Positions 17,763-27,031 of a DNA stretch of 64,000 nt are shown here, piece after piece. A program made the translations under genes and the position numbers. The notes under the pieces are model-generated. The model was given only the letters and a program-made list of their open reading frames with translations, searched no databases and was not told the origin of the DNA. Source of the DNA: Pseudomonas sp. Q1-7 (lineage in GTDB: Bacteria > Pseudomonadota > Gammaproteobacteria > Pseudomonadales > Pseudomonadaceae); the NCBI RefSeq assembly GCF_028010285.1, contig NZ_CP116304.1, positions 4,232,501 through 4,296,500 of the forward strand, read 5' to 3'. Every line of letters begins with the position of its first letter. Position 1 is the stretch's first letter.

Positions 17763-17962
17763 AAGGCCGGCGATGCCGTAATGCTGTTCACATAAGAAGT
17801 AACGGGACTCGATCAGTCCCCTCGCCCCTTTGGGGAGAGGGGAAAACAACTGTTTCGCAGGGATTTCGCCCCTCTCCCCCAGCCCCTCTCCCATAAATGG
17901 GAGAGGGGAGCGAGTCATGCGCGCGCTTAAGTGAACAGCATTACGGCGATGCCGGCCTTTTT
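17763..17962 (+). terminator. Rho-independent terminator of the envelope module, split by a MITE
   Basis: With the inserted 165 bp and one target copy removed, the flanks join into AAGGCCGGC-GAT-GCCGGCCTT followed by T bases: a perfect 9-bp stem, 3-base loop and T-tail, 4 bp after the last stop codon. In the present sequence the two arms lie about 175 bp apart, so the terminator is probably weakened, although each duplicated CGGCGATGCCG can still form a small hairpin. Confidence 0.7.
17779..17943. mobile_element. MITE with IS4-like ends, 165 bp
   Basis: The left end TAATGCTGTTCACATAAG (17779-17796) and right end CTTAAGTGAACAGCATTA (17926-17943) are inverted repeats matching at 17 of 18 positions. 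The element is flanked by an exact 11-bp direct repeat, CGGCGATGCCG, at 17768-17778 and 17944-17954. IS4-family elements duplicate about 10-13 bp and have ends of the TAATGCC...AGTTAAG type, so an IS4-related element probably mobilised it. The interior has no gene, only long C/G-rich inverted repeats (CCCCTCTCCC and GGGAGAGGGG). Confidence 0.85.
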
Positions 17963-17980
17963 CATGAGTGAGGCAGTTCC

Positions 17981-18118
17981 ATGGATTTCCTGAGGAACCT
18001 CAAGGACAACGTAGTCCAGGCAAAACCATGGTGGCGGGCCAGTGCGATTGCTACCACGGTCCAGAACAAGCTGAAACCGGCGAAGATCAATGACTTCCGC
18101 CCCCTGCGCGTTCGATAG
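17981..18118 (+). pseudogene. Short open frame, possible 5' remnant of a fourth module gene
   Basis: A GTGAGG ribosome site 7 bases before an ATG opens a 45-codon frame (MDFLRNLKDNVVQAKPWWRA to FRPLRVR). The first 35-40 residues look protein-like, basic and amphipathic, while sequence after about 18097 loses that character and stops at 18116. It could be a real 45-residue peptide or the start of a gene whose rest was deleted. No family is recognised. Confidence 0.3.
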
Positions 18119-18429
18119 ACCGATGGGCCAGCAGCCCGGGTGTAGTAGCCACTCCCCCAGCTCAATTCGCACTTAGGGTCAGGAGGGATCGGCATGCTAG
18201 GTGCAGTTGAGCCCCAGGGCTTCGTCCTGCGCAGAGTCCCGACTGCTCAGATCGTGGTGAGCCGAATGAACGCCGAACAACATCCAGAGCGGATCCCCAA
18301 GCCGCTTGCACTCCTCCAGCGCCCGCATGGCGCTCCGCTTGTGCCGTGGCGAGCGCGCGCGTTGGTGAGGAAATTGCGTTCCCTTGGGAGAAGGAGCCGA
18401 GCGAAGGGGCGACAATGGCGTGCCTCTGT
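18119..18429. other. Intergenic region before the chemoreceptor 3' end
   Basis: No gene is assigned. The minus strand has a frame (18197-18433) with a protein-like stretch, MRALEECKRLGDPLWMLFGV, but no ribosome site, family or conserved start. It may be the tail of a degraded gene or an intergenic repeat. Confidence 0.3.
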
Positions 18430-20049
18430 TCACAGAGCGAATTGCCTCACCAGGCCATTGAGCGAAGACGCCAACCGCGCCAGTTCCTGCGTGGCCACGC
18501 TGGCCTGCTGGGCACCGGTGGCCGTCTGTACCGACAGGTCGCGAATGCTGACCAGATTGCGATCCACCTCGCGTGCCACTTGCGCCTGCTCCTCGGATGC
18601 GCTGGCGATCAGCAGATTGCGCTCGTTGATCCCAGCGACCGCCTCCGTGATGCTCTCCAGCGCCTGGCCTGCAACGTCGGCTTTCGCCATGGTGCTTCGC
18701 GCTCGCTCGGCACTCTGGCGCAAGGCCTTCACGGTTTCTCCGGTGCCCTCCTGGATGTTGGCGATCATGCCCTCGATCTCGCGCGTCGACTCGCCCGTGC
18801 GATGGGCCAGGGCACGCACCTCATCCGCCACCACGGCGAAGCCGCGTCCGGCATCGCCGGCGCGCGCCGCCTCGATGGCGGCGTTCAGCGCCAACAGGTT
18901 GGTCTGCTCGGCGACGGCGCGAATGACATCCAGTACGCGACTGATGGTCTGAGTCTGTTCCGCCAGCGACGCAGCGCGCTCCGATGCGCTCATTACATCG
19001 TCCGTCAGCACCTGGATCGACCGGATCGCTTCCGCCAACTGCGCTCGCCCCAGTTCCGCCGACTGGTTGGAGGCACGGGACGCTTCAGAGGTTGAGACGG
19101 CATTCCCGGCCACTTCCTCCACCGCTACGGTCATTTCATTGACGGCAGTGGCCGCCTGTTCTATTTCGCCATTCTGGCGCTGCAGGCCGCGCGTGCTTTC
19201 ATCCATGACCGTGGTCATTTCCTCCGCCGCCGCCGACAACTGCTGGGCTGAATCGTGAATCTGTCCGAGGGTGTCCCGCAAATTGCCCCGCATGCCACTT
19301 AGCGAGCAGAACAACCGGGCCACTTCATCTCTTCCATCGACGTGGATGCCTTGTCTCAGATCGCCCTGGGCGATCAGGTCGGCGAATCCTACCGCTCGGC
19401 GAATCGGCACGACGATGCTGCGAGTCAGCATCAGGGCAAGTACGACAGTCGCCGCCAGGGTGACAAGGATGACCGTCAGGATTGCGGCCTGTGCGGAGGC
19501 ATGAGTCTCAGCGGAAAACCGCGTGGCGGCAGACGCTCCCTGCCGATTCCACTCACGCAGCGCGATCAGGTTGTCATTCAGGACCGGTGCAAGACTCTTC
19601 AACTCGCGACTCACCAGAGCCAGCTCGGGGTCGCCGGGATCGCTCATCAGTGACTGCAAGCGGGTCAACTTGTCCGCGTATTGCTCGAAGGTATCCCTGG
19701 CCGCCCGGAACACGCTCCGTTCCTCAGCGCCGTTTATCAGCGGTTCATACGCCTTGAACCCCGCATCAATGGACGTGATCGCCGCCCTGATCAATTCCTC
19801 GCTTTCTCGATAGGTCTGGGCATCCTTGAATGCCAGTTGTCGCAGTAATTCGGTACGGATCTGCGCAAAGTGCAGGGCGATGTCTGCCGCAGTGGCCTGG
19901 CTTCGCATCCAATGTGTTTCGACTTCAACCCCCGAGTTCCGGATATCGGACATCTTCCGCAAGCCGAAAAGGCCTTGGCAGGCCAACAGCACGGCGACAA
20001 GTGCAAAGAAGATCAGCGTTCGAGTGGCAATCTTGATATTTCTCAGCAT
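18430..20049 (-). CDS. Methyl-accepting chemotaxis protein
   Basis: A 539-residue chemoreceptor starting at ATG 20047-20049 ([20 protein letters not shown]). Layout: N-terminal membrane helix (about 10-28), a periplasmic all-helical sensing region of about 150 residues of the four-helix-bundle type, a second membrane helix (about 187-209, [19 protein letters not shown]), a HAMP domain (about 210-262), and a long cytoplasmic signalling coiled coil with the conserved hairpin tip [18 protein letters not shown] near residue 400. There is no C-terminal CheR-binding pentapeptide. It would signal to CheA/CheW; the ligand cannot be told from sequence. It stands alone. Confidence 0.9.
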   Translation of the reverse strand: MLRNIKIATRTLIFFALVAVLLACQGLFGLRKMSDIRNSGVEVETHWMRSQATAADIALHFAQIRTELLRQLAFKDAQTYRESEELIRAAITSIDAGFKAYEPLINGAEERSVFRAARDTFEQYADKLTRLQSLMSDPGDPELALVSRELKSLAPVLNDNLIALREWNRQGASAATRFSAETHASAQAAILTVILVTLAATVVLALMLTRSIVVPIRRAVGFADLIAQGDLRQGIHVDGRDEVARLFCSLSGMRGNLRDTLGQIHDSAQQLSAAAEEMTTVMDESTRGLQRQNGEIEQAATAVNEMTVAVEEVAGNAVSTSEASRASNQSAELGRAQLAEAIRSIQVLTDDVMSASERAASLAEQTQTISRVLDVIRAVAEQTNLLALNAAIEAARAGDAGRGFAVVADEVRALAHRTGESTREIEGMIANIQEGTGETVKALRQSAERARSTMAKADVAGQALESITEAVAGINERNLLIASASEEQAQVAREVDRNLVSIRDLSVQTATGAQQASVATQELARLASSLNGLVRQFAL

Positions 20050-20143
20050 GGCATTCTCAGATCGAGCCTGGGGCAGGAGACGCAGCGGAGGCGCCCGGGA
20101 TGGTGTCACCTCCTGATCGCGAAAGGTCGAACAGCACGTCGAT

Positions 20144-20182
20144 AAAAAAAGCCGGAGCGGCAAGACACCCCGCTCCGGCCCA
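20144..20182 (-). terminator. Rho-independent terminator of the leftward beta-oxidation operon
   Basis: On the minus strand GGCCGGAGCGG-loop-CCGCTCCGGC is followed by a run of seven T (A bases at 20141-20147 on the plus strand). It lies just after the gcdH stop codon at 20186. Confidence 0.85.
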
Positions 20183-20185
20183 CAC

Positions 20186-21367
20186 TCAAAAGAACGCCTG
20201 GATACCAGTCTGCGCGCGACCGAGGATCAGCGCATGGACGTCGTGGGTCCCCTCGTAGGTGTTCACCACTTCCAGGTTGACCAGGTGGCGCGCCACGCCG
20301 AACTCGTCGGAGATGCCGTTGCCGCCCAGCATGTCGCGGGCCAGACGGGCGATCTCCAGGGACTTGCCGCAGGAGTTGCGCTTCATGATGGAGGTAATCT
20401 CCACCGCCGCCGTGCCTTCGTCCTTCATCCGGCCGAGGCGCAGGCAGCCTTGCAGGGCCAGGGTGATCTCGGTCTGCATGTCGGCCAGCTTCTTCTGGAT
20501 CAACTGGTTGGCGGCCAGGGGACGGCCGAACTGGTTGCGGTCCAGCACGTACTGGCGCGCGGTGTGCCAGCAGAACTCGGCGGCCCCCAGGGCGCCCCAG
20601 GCGATGCCGTAGCGCGCGGAGTTCAGGCAGGTGAAGGGGCCGCGCAGGCCGCGCACATCCGGGAAGGCGTTCTCTTCCGGGACGAACACGTTGTCCATCA
20701 CGATCTCGCCGGTGATGGAGGCACGCAGACCGACCTTGCCGTGGATGACCGGCGCGGACAGGCCCTGCCAGCCCTTCTCGAGAACGAAGCCACGGATCTC
20801 GCCGGCATCGTCCTTGGCCCAAACGACGAAGACGTCGGCGATCGGGCTGTTGGTGATCCACATCTTGGCGCCGGTCAGGCGGTAACCGCCGTCGACCTTC
20901 TTCGCGCGGGTGATCATCGAGCCCGGGTCGGAGCCGTGGTTCGGCTCGGTCAGGCCGAAGCAGCCGATCCACTCGCCGCTGGCCAGCTTGGGCAGGTACT
21001 TCTGCTTCTGCGCCTCGGTGCCGAATTCGTTGATCGGCACCATCACCAGGGAGGATTGCACGCTCATCATCGAGCGGTAGCCGGAATCGACACGCTCCAC
21101 TTCGCGGGCGATCAGGCCGTAGCACACATAGTTGAGGCCGCTGCCGCCATAGGCCTCCGGAATGGTCGCGCCGAGCAGGCCAGTCTCGCCCATCTCGCGG
21201 AAGATCGCCGGGTCGGTCTGCTCGTGACGGAAGGCTTCCAGCACGCGCGGAGCCAGCTTGTCCTGGGCGAACTGCTGGGCGCTGTCGCGCACCATGCGCT
21301 CTTCTTCGGTGAGCTGCTGGTCCAGCAGCAGCGGGTCGATCCAGTTGAAGCTTGCTTTGTGGGCCAT
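20186..21367 (-). CDS. gcdH: Glutaryl-CoA dehydrogenase
   Basis: A 393-residue acyl-CoA dehydrogenase with the GcdH pattern: [20 protein letters not shown], the [15 protein letters not shown] flavin loop, and the catalytic-Glu segment [20 protein letters not shown] at the C-terminus. It oxidises and decarboxylates glutaryl-CoA to crotonyl-CoA using FAD, passing electrons to ETF. It is last in a nine-gene leftward operon. Beta-oxidation of pimeloyl-CoA (C7 dicarboxyl) yields glutaryl-CoA plus acetyl-CoA, so GcdH is the expected exit enzyme. A lysine-pathway copy elsewhere in the genome would not be surprising. Confidence 0.92.
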   Translation of the reverse strand: MAHKASFNWIDPLLLDQQLTEEERMVRDSAQQFAQDKLAPRVLEAFRHEQTDPAIFREMGETGLLGATIPEAYGGSGLNYVCYGLIAREVERVDSGYRSMMSVQSSLVMVPINEFGTEAQKQKYLPKLASGEWIGCFGLTEPNHGSDPGSMITRAKKVDGGYRLTGAKMWITNSPIADVFVVWAKDDAGEIRGFVLEKGWQGLSAPVIHGKVGLRASITGEIVMDNVFVPEENAFPDVRGLRGPFTCLNSARYGIAWGALGAAEFCWHTARQYVLDRNQFGRPLAANQLIQKKLADMQTEITLALQGCLRLGRMKDEGTAAVEITSIMKRNSCGKSLEIARLARDMLGGNGISDEFGVARHLVNLEVVNTYEGTHDVHALILGRAQTGIQAFF

Positions 21368-21408
21368 GGTCGGGGTCTCCGAAATCGTTGTCGTTGTGAT
21401 GTGCTGTT

Positions 21409-22611
21409 TCAGTCCAGGCGCTCAATGACGCAGGCGATGCCCTGCCCCAGGCCGATACACAGGCTGACCAGTGCATAGCGGCCACCGGTCCGTTCAAGCT
21501 GGCGCACGGCCGTAAGGGCCAGGCGGGCGCCGGATGCTCCGAGCGGGTGGCCAACGGCAATGGCACCGCCATTGGGGTTGAGGCGTGGATCGTCGAATTC
21601 CAGCCCCAATTGCTTTGCGCACCCAAGTACCTGGGCGGCGAATGCTTCGTTGATTTCGATCAGGTCCATGTCCTCCAGGCGCAGGCCGGCGCGCCGTAGC
21701 GCCTTGGCGCTGGCCGGCACCGGTCCAAGCCCCATGAGCCGGGGTTCGACACCCGCGACCGCGCCGGCGAGGATTCGTGCGCGCGGCTTGAGGCCGTACT
21801 GTTCTCCGACGGCCCGCGAGCCGATCAACAAGGCGGCGGCGCCGTCGTTGACGCCCGAGGCATTCCCGGCAGTGACCACGCCGTCGACGAACAACGGCTT
21901 CAACCGGGCCAGCACCTCGGCCGTGCTATCCGGCCGGGGATGCTCGTCGCGCTCGACCTGCAGAGGGGCCTGCCTGCGCCCCTGCGGCACCTCGATCGGC
22001 GTGATCTCCCCGGCGAAGAAACCCTCCTGCTGCGCGGCGTTGAACAGCGCCTGGCTGCGCGCGGCAAAGTCATCGGCCTGCTCGCGGCTGATGGCCAGCT
22101 CAACGGCAACGTTATCGGCGGTTTCCGGCATGGAGTCCGCACCAAACCCGGCCTCCACCTTCGGGTTGGGAAAACGCGCGCCAATGGTGCTGTCGAAAAC
22201 CCGGAACTCGCGGGAGTAGGCACTTTCGGCCTTGGCCACGACGAAGGGTGCGCGGCTCATGCTCTCCGCGCCGCCGGCGATGAACAGCTCACCCTCGCCG
22301 GAGCGCACCGCACGCGCGGCATCCAGCACCGCCGCCAGGCCGGAACCGCACAGGCGGTTGACCGTCAGGCCGCCCACCGACACGGGAAGCCCAGCCAGGA
22401 GTGCGGCATGGCGAGCCAGGTTTCGGCCATCCTCGCCCGCCTGGCTGGCACAGCCGGCGATCAGGTCCTCGTACTCATCGACGGCGAAGGGATTGCGCGC
22501 CACCAGGGCGCGCACCACGGTCGCCAGCAGGTCATCCGGCCGCACGCTGGCCAGGGCGCCGGCATGCCGACCGAAGGGGGAACGCAGGCCATCGTAGATG
22601 TAGGCGGTCAT
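21409..22611 (-). CDS. Acyl-CoA thiolase (PcaF/PaaJ-like), probably 3-oxopimeloyl-CoA thiolase
   Basis: A 400-residue thiolase with all three active-site segments: the nucleophilic Cys in [15 protein letters not shown], the His in [19 protein letters not shown], and the second Cys in [13 protein letters not shown]. Length and sequence resemble beta-ketoadipyl-CoA thiolases, which accept dicarboxylic 3-oxoacyl-CoA, consistent with cleavage of 3-oxopimeloyl-CoA to glutaryl-CoA and acetyl-CoA. Its ATG overlaps the stop of the upstream dehydrogenase gene (4-bp ATGA). PimB of the pim operon is the functional counterpart. Confidence 0.85.
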   Translation of the reverse strand: MTAYIYDGLRSPFGRHAGALASVRPDDLLATVVRALVARNPFAVDEYEDLIAGCASQAGEDGRNLARHAALLAGLPVSVGGLTVNRLCGSGLAAVLDAARAVRSGEGELFIAGGAESMSRAPFVVAKAESAYSREFRVFDSTIGARFPNPKVEAGFGADSMPETADNVAVELAISREQADDFAARSQALFNAAQQEGFFAGEITPIEVPQGRRQAPLQVERDEHPRPDSTAEVLARLKPLFVDGVVTAGNASGVNDGAAALLIGSRAVGEQYGLKPRARILAGAVAGVEPRLMGLGPVPASAKALRRAGLRLEDMDLIEINEAFAAQVLGCAKQLGLEFDDPRLNPNGGAIAVGHPLGASGARLALTAVRQLERTGGRYALVSLCIGLGQGIACVIERLD

Positions 22612-24128
22612 ACGCCCTCCTCCGCTGCGGTCAGGGGCAGGCCGAGCTGCACACGGCGGCGCAGCCAGGGACTGAGGCGATAGCGCGGCTCCTGGTAGAG
22701 GTCATGCAGTGCATGAAGGATCTGCACGATCTTCCGAGCCCCATAGTGATCGCCAAAGCCCAGCGGGCCATGGGGGTAACCCAGCGCCAACTGCACCGCG
22801 CGATCCAGGACGGCGGGCGCGGCGATGCGCCGCTGGGCGATTTCGCAGCCCAGATTGACGATGCCGGCCACTACCCGCTGGGCGATGAAGCCGGGGGAAT
22901 CGTTGATCACCTCGACGGGCACGCCATCGGCGCCCAGCGCCTGGCGCGCCTGTGCCAGCACCTGCGCGTCCAGGGCTGGCTGGCGCATCAGCACGCGGCG
23001 CCTGTCGAAACCGGCGAGGGTCTCCAGGGCCAGGGTGCGAGCGGGCGGCAACTGCTCGCGAGCGATCACGCTGCTGGCATCCTCGCCCAGCGGTGTCACC
23101 AGACAGATTGCCTGCGCGCTGGGTCGCTCGCCCTGCTCCAGTTCCACGCCGGCGCTCGCCAGCACGGCCGCCACCCGATCACGCACCGCCGCATCGCGGG
23201 CGTCGAGCCAGAACGGCCGATCAAGGGTGACCGCAGCCTGTGCTGCCGGCGCTTCCGGCACCGCCTTGCCATCCACGTAACGGTAGAAACCCCGACCGCT
23301 CTTGCGCCCGAGCAGACCAGCGGCCAGTCGCGCCGGCACCAGCGCCGACGGGGTATAGCGCGGTTCCTGGTAGAACTGGCCATGGATCGATTCCATCACC
23401 GCGTGGGACACATCCAGCCCCGTCAGATCGAACAGCTCGAAGGGCCCCATGGGAAAGCCGAGGCAATCCTTGAGGATGCGGTCGATCTGAGCCGGGCTGG
23501 CAATCCCTTCGGCGAGGATGCGCAGGGCTTCCGGGCCATAGGCGCGGCCCGCGTGGTTGACCAGGAAGCCCGGAGAGTCCGGCGTGACCGCGGCGAAGTG
23601 TCCGGCCGCTTCGGCCAGCGCGGCCAGCCGCTCGACCACCTGTGGGTCGGTCAGCTCGCCGCGCACCACCTCGACGACTTTCATCAGCGGCACCGGGTTG
23701 AAGAAGTGGAAACCGGCGACGCGCCGAGGGTGCTCGCAGGCGCTGGCGATCCGGCTGATGGACAGCGACGAGGTATTGCTCGCCAGCACCGCATCCTCGG
23801 CCACCAGTTGCTCCAGTTCACGGAACAGCGCCTGCTTGGCCTCCAGGTTCTCGACGATGGCTTCGATCAGCAGGTCGCAGCCCGCCAGTTCTTCCAGGGC
23901 GTAGGCCGGGCGCATGCGTGCCAGGGTCGCGGCGAGCGCCTCGGCACTCAGCTTGCCCTTGGCCACCGCGCGCTGCAGCAGGTCACGATTGAACGCCAGT
24001 GCCTGCTCGATGGCCTCGCCACGGCTGTCGTGCAGCAGCACCTCCACCCCAGCGCCAGCGAACAGCTGGGCGATGCCACGGCCCATGGCGCCACTGCCGA
24101 TCACGCCGATACGCTTGAACGTACTCAT
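22608..24128 (-). CDS. 3-hydroxyacyl-CoA dehydrogenase (PaaH-like)
   Basis: A 506-residue protein with an N-terminal NAD-binding fold (RIGVIGSGAMGRGIAQLFAG), the SNTSSLSIS and HFFNPVPLMKVVEVV motifs and a duplicated C-terminal 3HCDH domain, as in PaaH (about 475-510 residues). It oxidises 3-hydroxyacyl-CoA to 3-oxoacyl-CoA. In this operon the substrates should be 3-hydroxypimeloyl-CoA and, after GcdH, 3-hydroxybutyryl-CoA. It lies between etfA and the thiolase gene, 9 bp downstream of etfA. It is not fused to a hydratase; the operon has a separate hydratase gene at 28252-29115. Confidence 0.87.
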   Translation of the reverse strand: MSTFKRIGVIGSGAMGRGIAQLFAGAGVEVLLHDSRGEAIEQALAFNRDLLQRAVAKGKLSAEALAATLARMRPAYALEELAGCDLLIEAIVENLEAKQALFRELEQLVAEDAVLASNTSSLSISRIASACEHPRRVAGFHFFNPVPLMKVVEVVRGELTDPQVVERLAALAEAAGHFAAVTPDSPGFLVNHAGRAYGPEALRILAEGIASPAQIDRILKDCLGFPMGPFELFDLTGLDVSHAVMESIHGQFYQEPRYTPSALVPARLAAGLLGRKSGRGFYRYVDGKAVPEAPAAQAAVTLDRPFWLDARDAAVRDRVAAVLASAGVELEQGERPSAQAICLVTPLGEDASSVIAREQLPPARTLALETLAGFDRRRVLMRQPALDAQVLAQARQALGADGVPVEVINDSPGFIAQRVVAGIVNLGCEIAQRRIAAPAVLDRAVQLALGYPHGPLGFGDHYGARKIVQILHALHDLYQEPRYRLSPWLRRRVQLGLPLTAAEEGV

Positions 24129-24137
24129 AGCGCCTCC

Positions 24138-25082
24138 TTACAGGGCGTTTTGCAGTTCCGGGATGGCTTCGAACAGGTCAGCCACCAGGCCGTAGTCGGC
24201 CACCTGGAAGATCGGCGCTTCTTCGTCCTTGTTGATCGCGACGATCACCTTGGAGTCCTTCATGCCGGCCAGGTGCTGGATGGCACCGGAAATGCCCACC
24301 GCGATGTACAGCTGCGGCGCGACGATCTTGCCGGTCTGGCCGACCTGCATGTCGTTCGGCACGAAACCGGCGTCGACCGCGGCACGGGACGCGCCCACGG
24401 CGGCGCCCAGCTTGTCGGCCAGGGCGTAGAGGTGCTTGAAGTTGTCGCCGTTCTGCATGCCACGGCCGCCGGAGACGACGATCTTGGCAGCGGTCAATTC
24501 CGGACGGTCGGACTTGGCCAGTTCTTCGCTGATGAAGCCCGACGTGCGTGCGTCGAACGAACTGGCCAGCGTTTGCAGGTTGGCCGAGCCGCCTTCGGCC
24601 GGCGCGGCGTCAAAACCGGTGGTGCGCACGGTGATCACCTTCACGGCCGCGGAAGACTGCACGGTGGCGATGGCGTTGCCAGCGTAGATCGGACGCTTGA
24701 AGGTGTCGGCGCTCTCGACGGCGATGATCTCGGAGATCTGGTCGACGTCCAGCAGGGCGGCCACGCGCGGCAGGTAGTTCTTGCCGTTGGTGGTGGCAGG
24801 CGCCAACACGTGGCTGTAGCTATTGTCCCCCTGCCCCTCGACAAGCAGCGCGATCATTGGCGCGACGTTTTCCGGCAACTGGTGCGCGTAGGCGGCGTTG
24901 TCGGCGACCAGGACCTTGGATACACCGGCGATCCTGGCGGCGGCCTCGGCGACCGCATCGACGCCCTGCCCTGCCACCAGGATGACCACCTCGCCGCCGA
25001 TCTGTTGCGCGGCCGTCACGGTGTTGAGGGTGGCAGCGGCCAGTGTGCTGTTGTTGTGTTCAGCGATTACCAGGATTGCCAT
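24138..25082 (-). CDS. etfA: Electron transfer flavoprotein alpha subunit
   Basis: A 314-residue ETF alpha chain beginning [20 protein letters not shown]. The C-terminal FAD-binding domain is clear: the [21 protein letters not shown] loop region, [20 protein letters not shown] and the [20 protein letters not shown] segment. With EtfB it takes electrons from the acyl-CoA dehydrogenases encoded in this operon (PimC/PimD, GcdH) and from AliB on the other side. It starts 1 bp after the etfB stop. The duplicate is pathway-dedicated if the housekeeping pair lies elsewhere. Confidence 0.93.
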   Translation of the reverse strand: MAILVIAEHNNSTLAAATLNTVTAAQQIGGEVVILVAGQGVDAVAEAAARIAGVSKVLVADNAAYAHQLPENVAPMIALLVEGQGDNSYSHVLAPATTNGKNYLPRVAALLDVDQISEIIAVESADTFKRPIYAGNAIATVQSSAAVKVITVRTTGFDAAPAEGGSANLQTLASSFDARTSGFISEELAKSDRPELTAAKIVVSGGRGMQNGDNFKHLYALADKLGAAVGASRAAVDAGFVPNDMQVGQTGKIVAPQLYIAVGISGAIQHLAGMKDSKVIVAINKDEEAPIFQVADYGLVADLFEAIPELQNAL

Positions 25083-25083
25083 C

Positions 25084-25848
25084 TCAAATCACCTTCGCTT
25101 CGTGCTTCAGTTTCTCGACCAGCTCGGCCACGGACTTGACCTTGATCCCCGCCTGGCGGGCGGCCGGTGCTTCGACTTTCAGGGTCTTCACGGTGGACCC
25201 GGTGGCAACGCTCAGGGCCTCCGGCGTCACCACGTCCAGCGGCTTCTTCTTGGCTTTCATGATGTTCGGCAGCGACGCGTAGCGCGGTTCATTCAGGCGC
25301 AGGTCGGTGGTGACGATCGCCGGCAGGTTCAGCACGACGGTCTGCAGGCCGCCGTCGATCTCACGGGTGACCTTGACCTTGTCGCCCGCCAGTTCAACCT
25401 TGGAGGCGAAGGTGCCCTGGGCGTAGCCCGTGAGGGCGCCGAGCATCTGGCCGGTCTGGTTGTTGTCGCTGTCGATGGCCTGCTTGCCGAGGATCACCAG
25501 TTGCGGCTGCTCCTTGTCGACTACGGCTTTCAGCAGCTTGGCCACGGCCAGGGAGCTCAGCTCTTCGGCGCCCTCCACCTTGAGAGCATCCACCAAGATC
25601 GCGCGATCGGCGCCCAGGGCCAGGGCCGTACGCAGCTGTTCCTGAGCGGCGTTCGGACCGACCGACACCACCACGATTTCCGTGGCGATACCGTGTTCCT
25701 TCAGGCGCACCGCTTCTTCCACGGCAATTTCGCAGAAGGGGTTGAGGGCCATCTTCACATTGGCGAGGTCGACGCCGGAGTTGTCCGCCTTGACGCGAAC
25801 CTTGACGTTGTAATCGACCACGCGTTTTACCGGGACCAGTACCTTCAT
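25084..25848 (-). CDS. etfB: Electron transfer flavoprotein beta subunit
   Basis: A 254-residue ETF beta chain starting [20 protein letters not shown] at ATG 25846-25848. An upstream in-frame extension has no resemblance to the family and is excluded. The family core is visible: [19 protein letters not shown], the AMP-site region [18 protein letters not shown] and the late [20 protein letters not shown] signature. It pairs with the adjacent etfA and serves as electron acceptor for the acyl-CoA dehydrogenases nearby. It lies 31 bp downstream of the pimD-like gene. Confidence 0.93.
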   Translation of the reverse strand: MKVLVPVKRVVDYNVKVRVKADNSGVDLANVKMALNPFCEIAVEEAVRLKEHGIATEIVVVSVGPNAAQEQLRTALALGADRAILVDALKVEGAEELSSLAVAKLLKAVVDKEQPQLVILGKQAIDSDNNQTGQMLGALTGYAQGTFASKVELAGDKVKVTREIDGGLQTVVLNLPAIVTTDLRLNEPRYASLPNIMKAKKKPLDVVTPEALSVATGSTVKTLKVEAPAARQAGIKVKSVAELVEKLKHEAKVI

Positions 25849-25879
25849 CGTGTTTTCCTGTGTCAGGTCGAATGGGGGA

Positions 25880-27022
25880 TCAGGCGCAACGCAGCAAGTC
25901 GGCGTAGGCCCGCAGGTGGTGATCGTCGTCACCCAACTGGTGGCTCAGCATCACCAGGCGCTTGGCGTGGTGGGACAGGCTGTATTCCCAGGTCATGCCG
26001 ATACCGCCGTGGAGCTGGATGGCCTGCTCGGCGATGAAGCGCGCCGCGCGGGTAACGACGAACTTGGCCGCGGCCAGGCGCCGGCTGCGTTCGTCGCTGT
26101 CGGGCTCGTCGGCCACGCAGGCCGCGAGGATGGCCATGGAGGTGGCCAATTCCAGTTCGCCGCGCATGTCGGCCATGCGGTGTTGCAGCACCTGGAACTT
26201 GCCGATGGGGGAACCGAACTGCTGGCGGGTCTTGAGGTAGTCCAGTGTCAGGCGGAAGCATTCCTCCATGCTGCCCACGGCTTCGCCGCACTGGGCCGCG
26301 ATGGCCCGGCCCTGCTGGTAACGCAGCGCCGGCAAGGCCTTGCCGGTCGCACCAAGCAGACTGCCTTCGCCGACCACCACGCCATTGAGGTGAAGCTCAC
26401 AGGCACGTGGGCCATCGATGCAGGGGTAGCTAAGGCGCTTCACGCCAGAGGCAGTCGGGTCCACCAGGAACAGGCTGATACCCGTCTCGTCCAGCGCCGC
26501 CCCCGAAGTGCGTGCCGACACCAGAATCAGGCCGGCGCTGTCCCCACCGACCACCACGCATTTGGCGCCGGTCAAACGCCAGCCACCGACACAGGGCTCG
26601 GCACGGGTCTGCACATCCTGCAACTGGTAATGGCTCTGGGATTCCTCCAGGGCGACCGCCAATTGCAGCTCGCCCGCGGCCACGCGCGGCAGCAGTTCGG
26701 CGCTCTGGTCGTCGCTGCCCAGTTGTTGCAGCAGGCCGGCGCCGTAGACCTGGGAATGGAGGTAGGGCTCCAGGCAAAGGTTGCGTCCCAGTTCGGTCAT
26801 CACCAGATAGGTGTCCACCCCACCGCCGCCCAGGCCGCCATGCTCCTCCGCCAGGGGCACCGCACAGATGCCCAACTCGCCGAGCTGTTGCCAGAAGTCC
26901 CGGCTGAAGCCCGCCTCGCTGCGGTAGAAACCCTCGCGCTGCTCGAAGCCGTAGCTGTCCCGCGCCAGGCGGGCCACGGTGTCCTGCAGCATCTGCTGCT
27001 CTTCGCTGAGAGTGAAGTCCAT
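25880..27022 (-). CDS. pimD: Acyl-CoA dehydrogenase, small-subunit type (pimeloyl-CoA dehydrogenase)
   Basis: A 380-residue acyl-CoA dehydrogenase ([20 protein letters not shown]) with the C-terminal segment [20 protein letters not shown]. Its length equals the small subunit PimD of the two-gene pimeloyl-CoA dehydrogenases, and it lies 9 bp behind a larger partner gene, as pimC-pimD do. It would introduce the first double bond in pimeloyl-CoA after ring opening by BadI. The usual catalytic-Glu TYEG-type motif is not evident, as in other partner subunits of heteromeric acyl-CoA dehydrogenases. Symbol assigned from context and length. Confidence 0.75.
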   Translation of the reverse strand: MDFTLSEEQQMLQDTVARLARDSYGFEQREGFYRSEAGFSRDFWQQLGELGICAVPLAEEHGGLGGGGVDTYLVMTELGRNLCLEPYLHSQVYGAGLLQQLGSDDQSAELLPRVAAGELQLAVALEESQSHYQLQDVQTRAEPCVGGWRLTGAKCVVVGGDSAGLILVSARTSGAALDETGISLFLVDPTASGVKRLSYPCIDGPRACELHLNGVVVGEGSLLGATGKALPALRYQQGRAIAAQCGEAVGSMEECFRLTLDYLKTRQQFGSPIGKFQVLQHRMADMRGELELATSMAILAACVADEPDSDERSRRLAAAKFVVTRAARFIAEQAIQLHGGIGMTWEYSLSHHAKRLVMLSHQLGDDDHHLRAYADLLRCA

Positions 27023-27031
27023 GGGGCCTCC

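Noticed and set aside
15587-17791. Long minus-strand open frame (about 730 codons) opposite the envelope module
   Set aside because: Antisense artefact of high GC third positions. The plus-strand genes have signal peptides, membrane helices, ribosome sites and a terminator.
22401-25139. Long plus-strand open frame (about 900 codons) opposite thiolase, hydroxyacyl-CoA dehydrogenase and etfA
   Set aside because: It is an antisense shadow of GC-rich genes: composition is His/Gly/Gln/Arg/Ala-rich, there is no family pattern, and it crosses three well-supported minus-strand genes.
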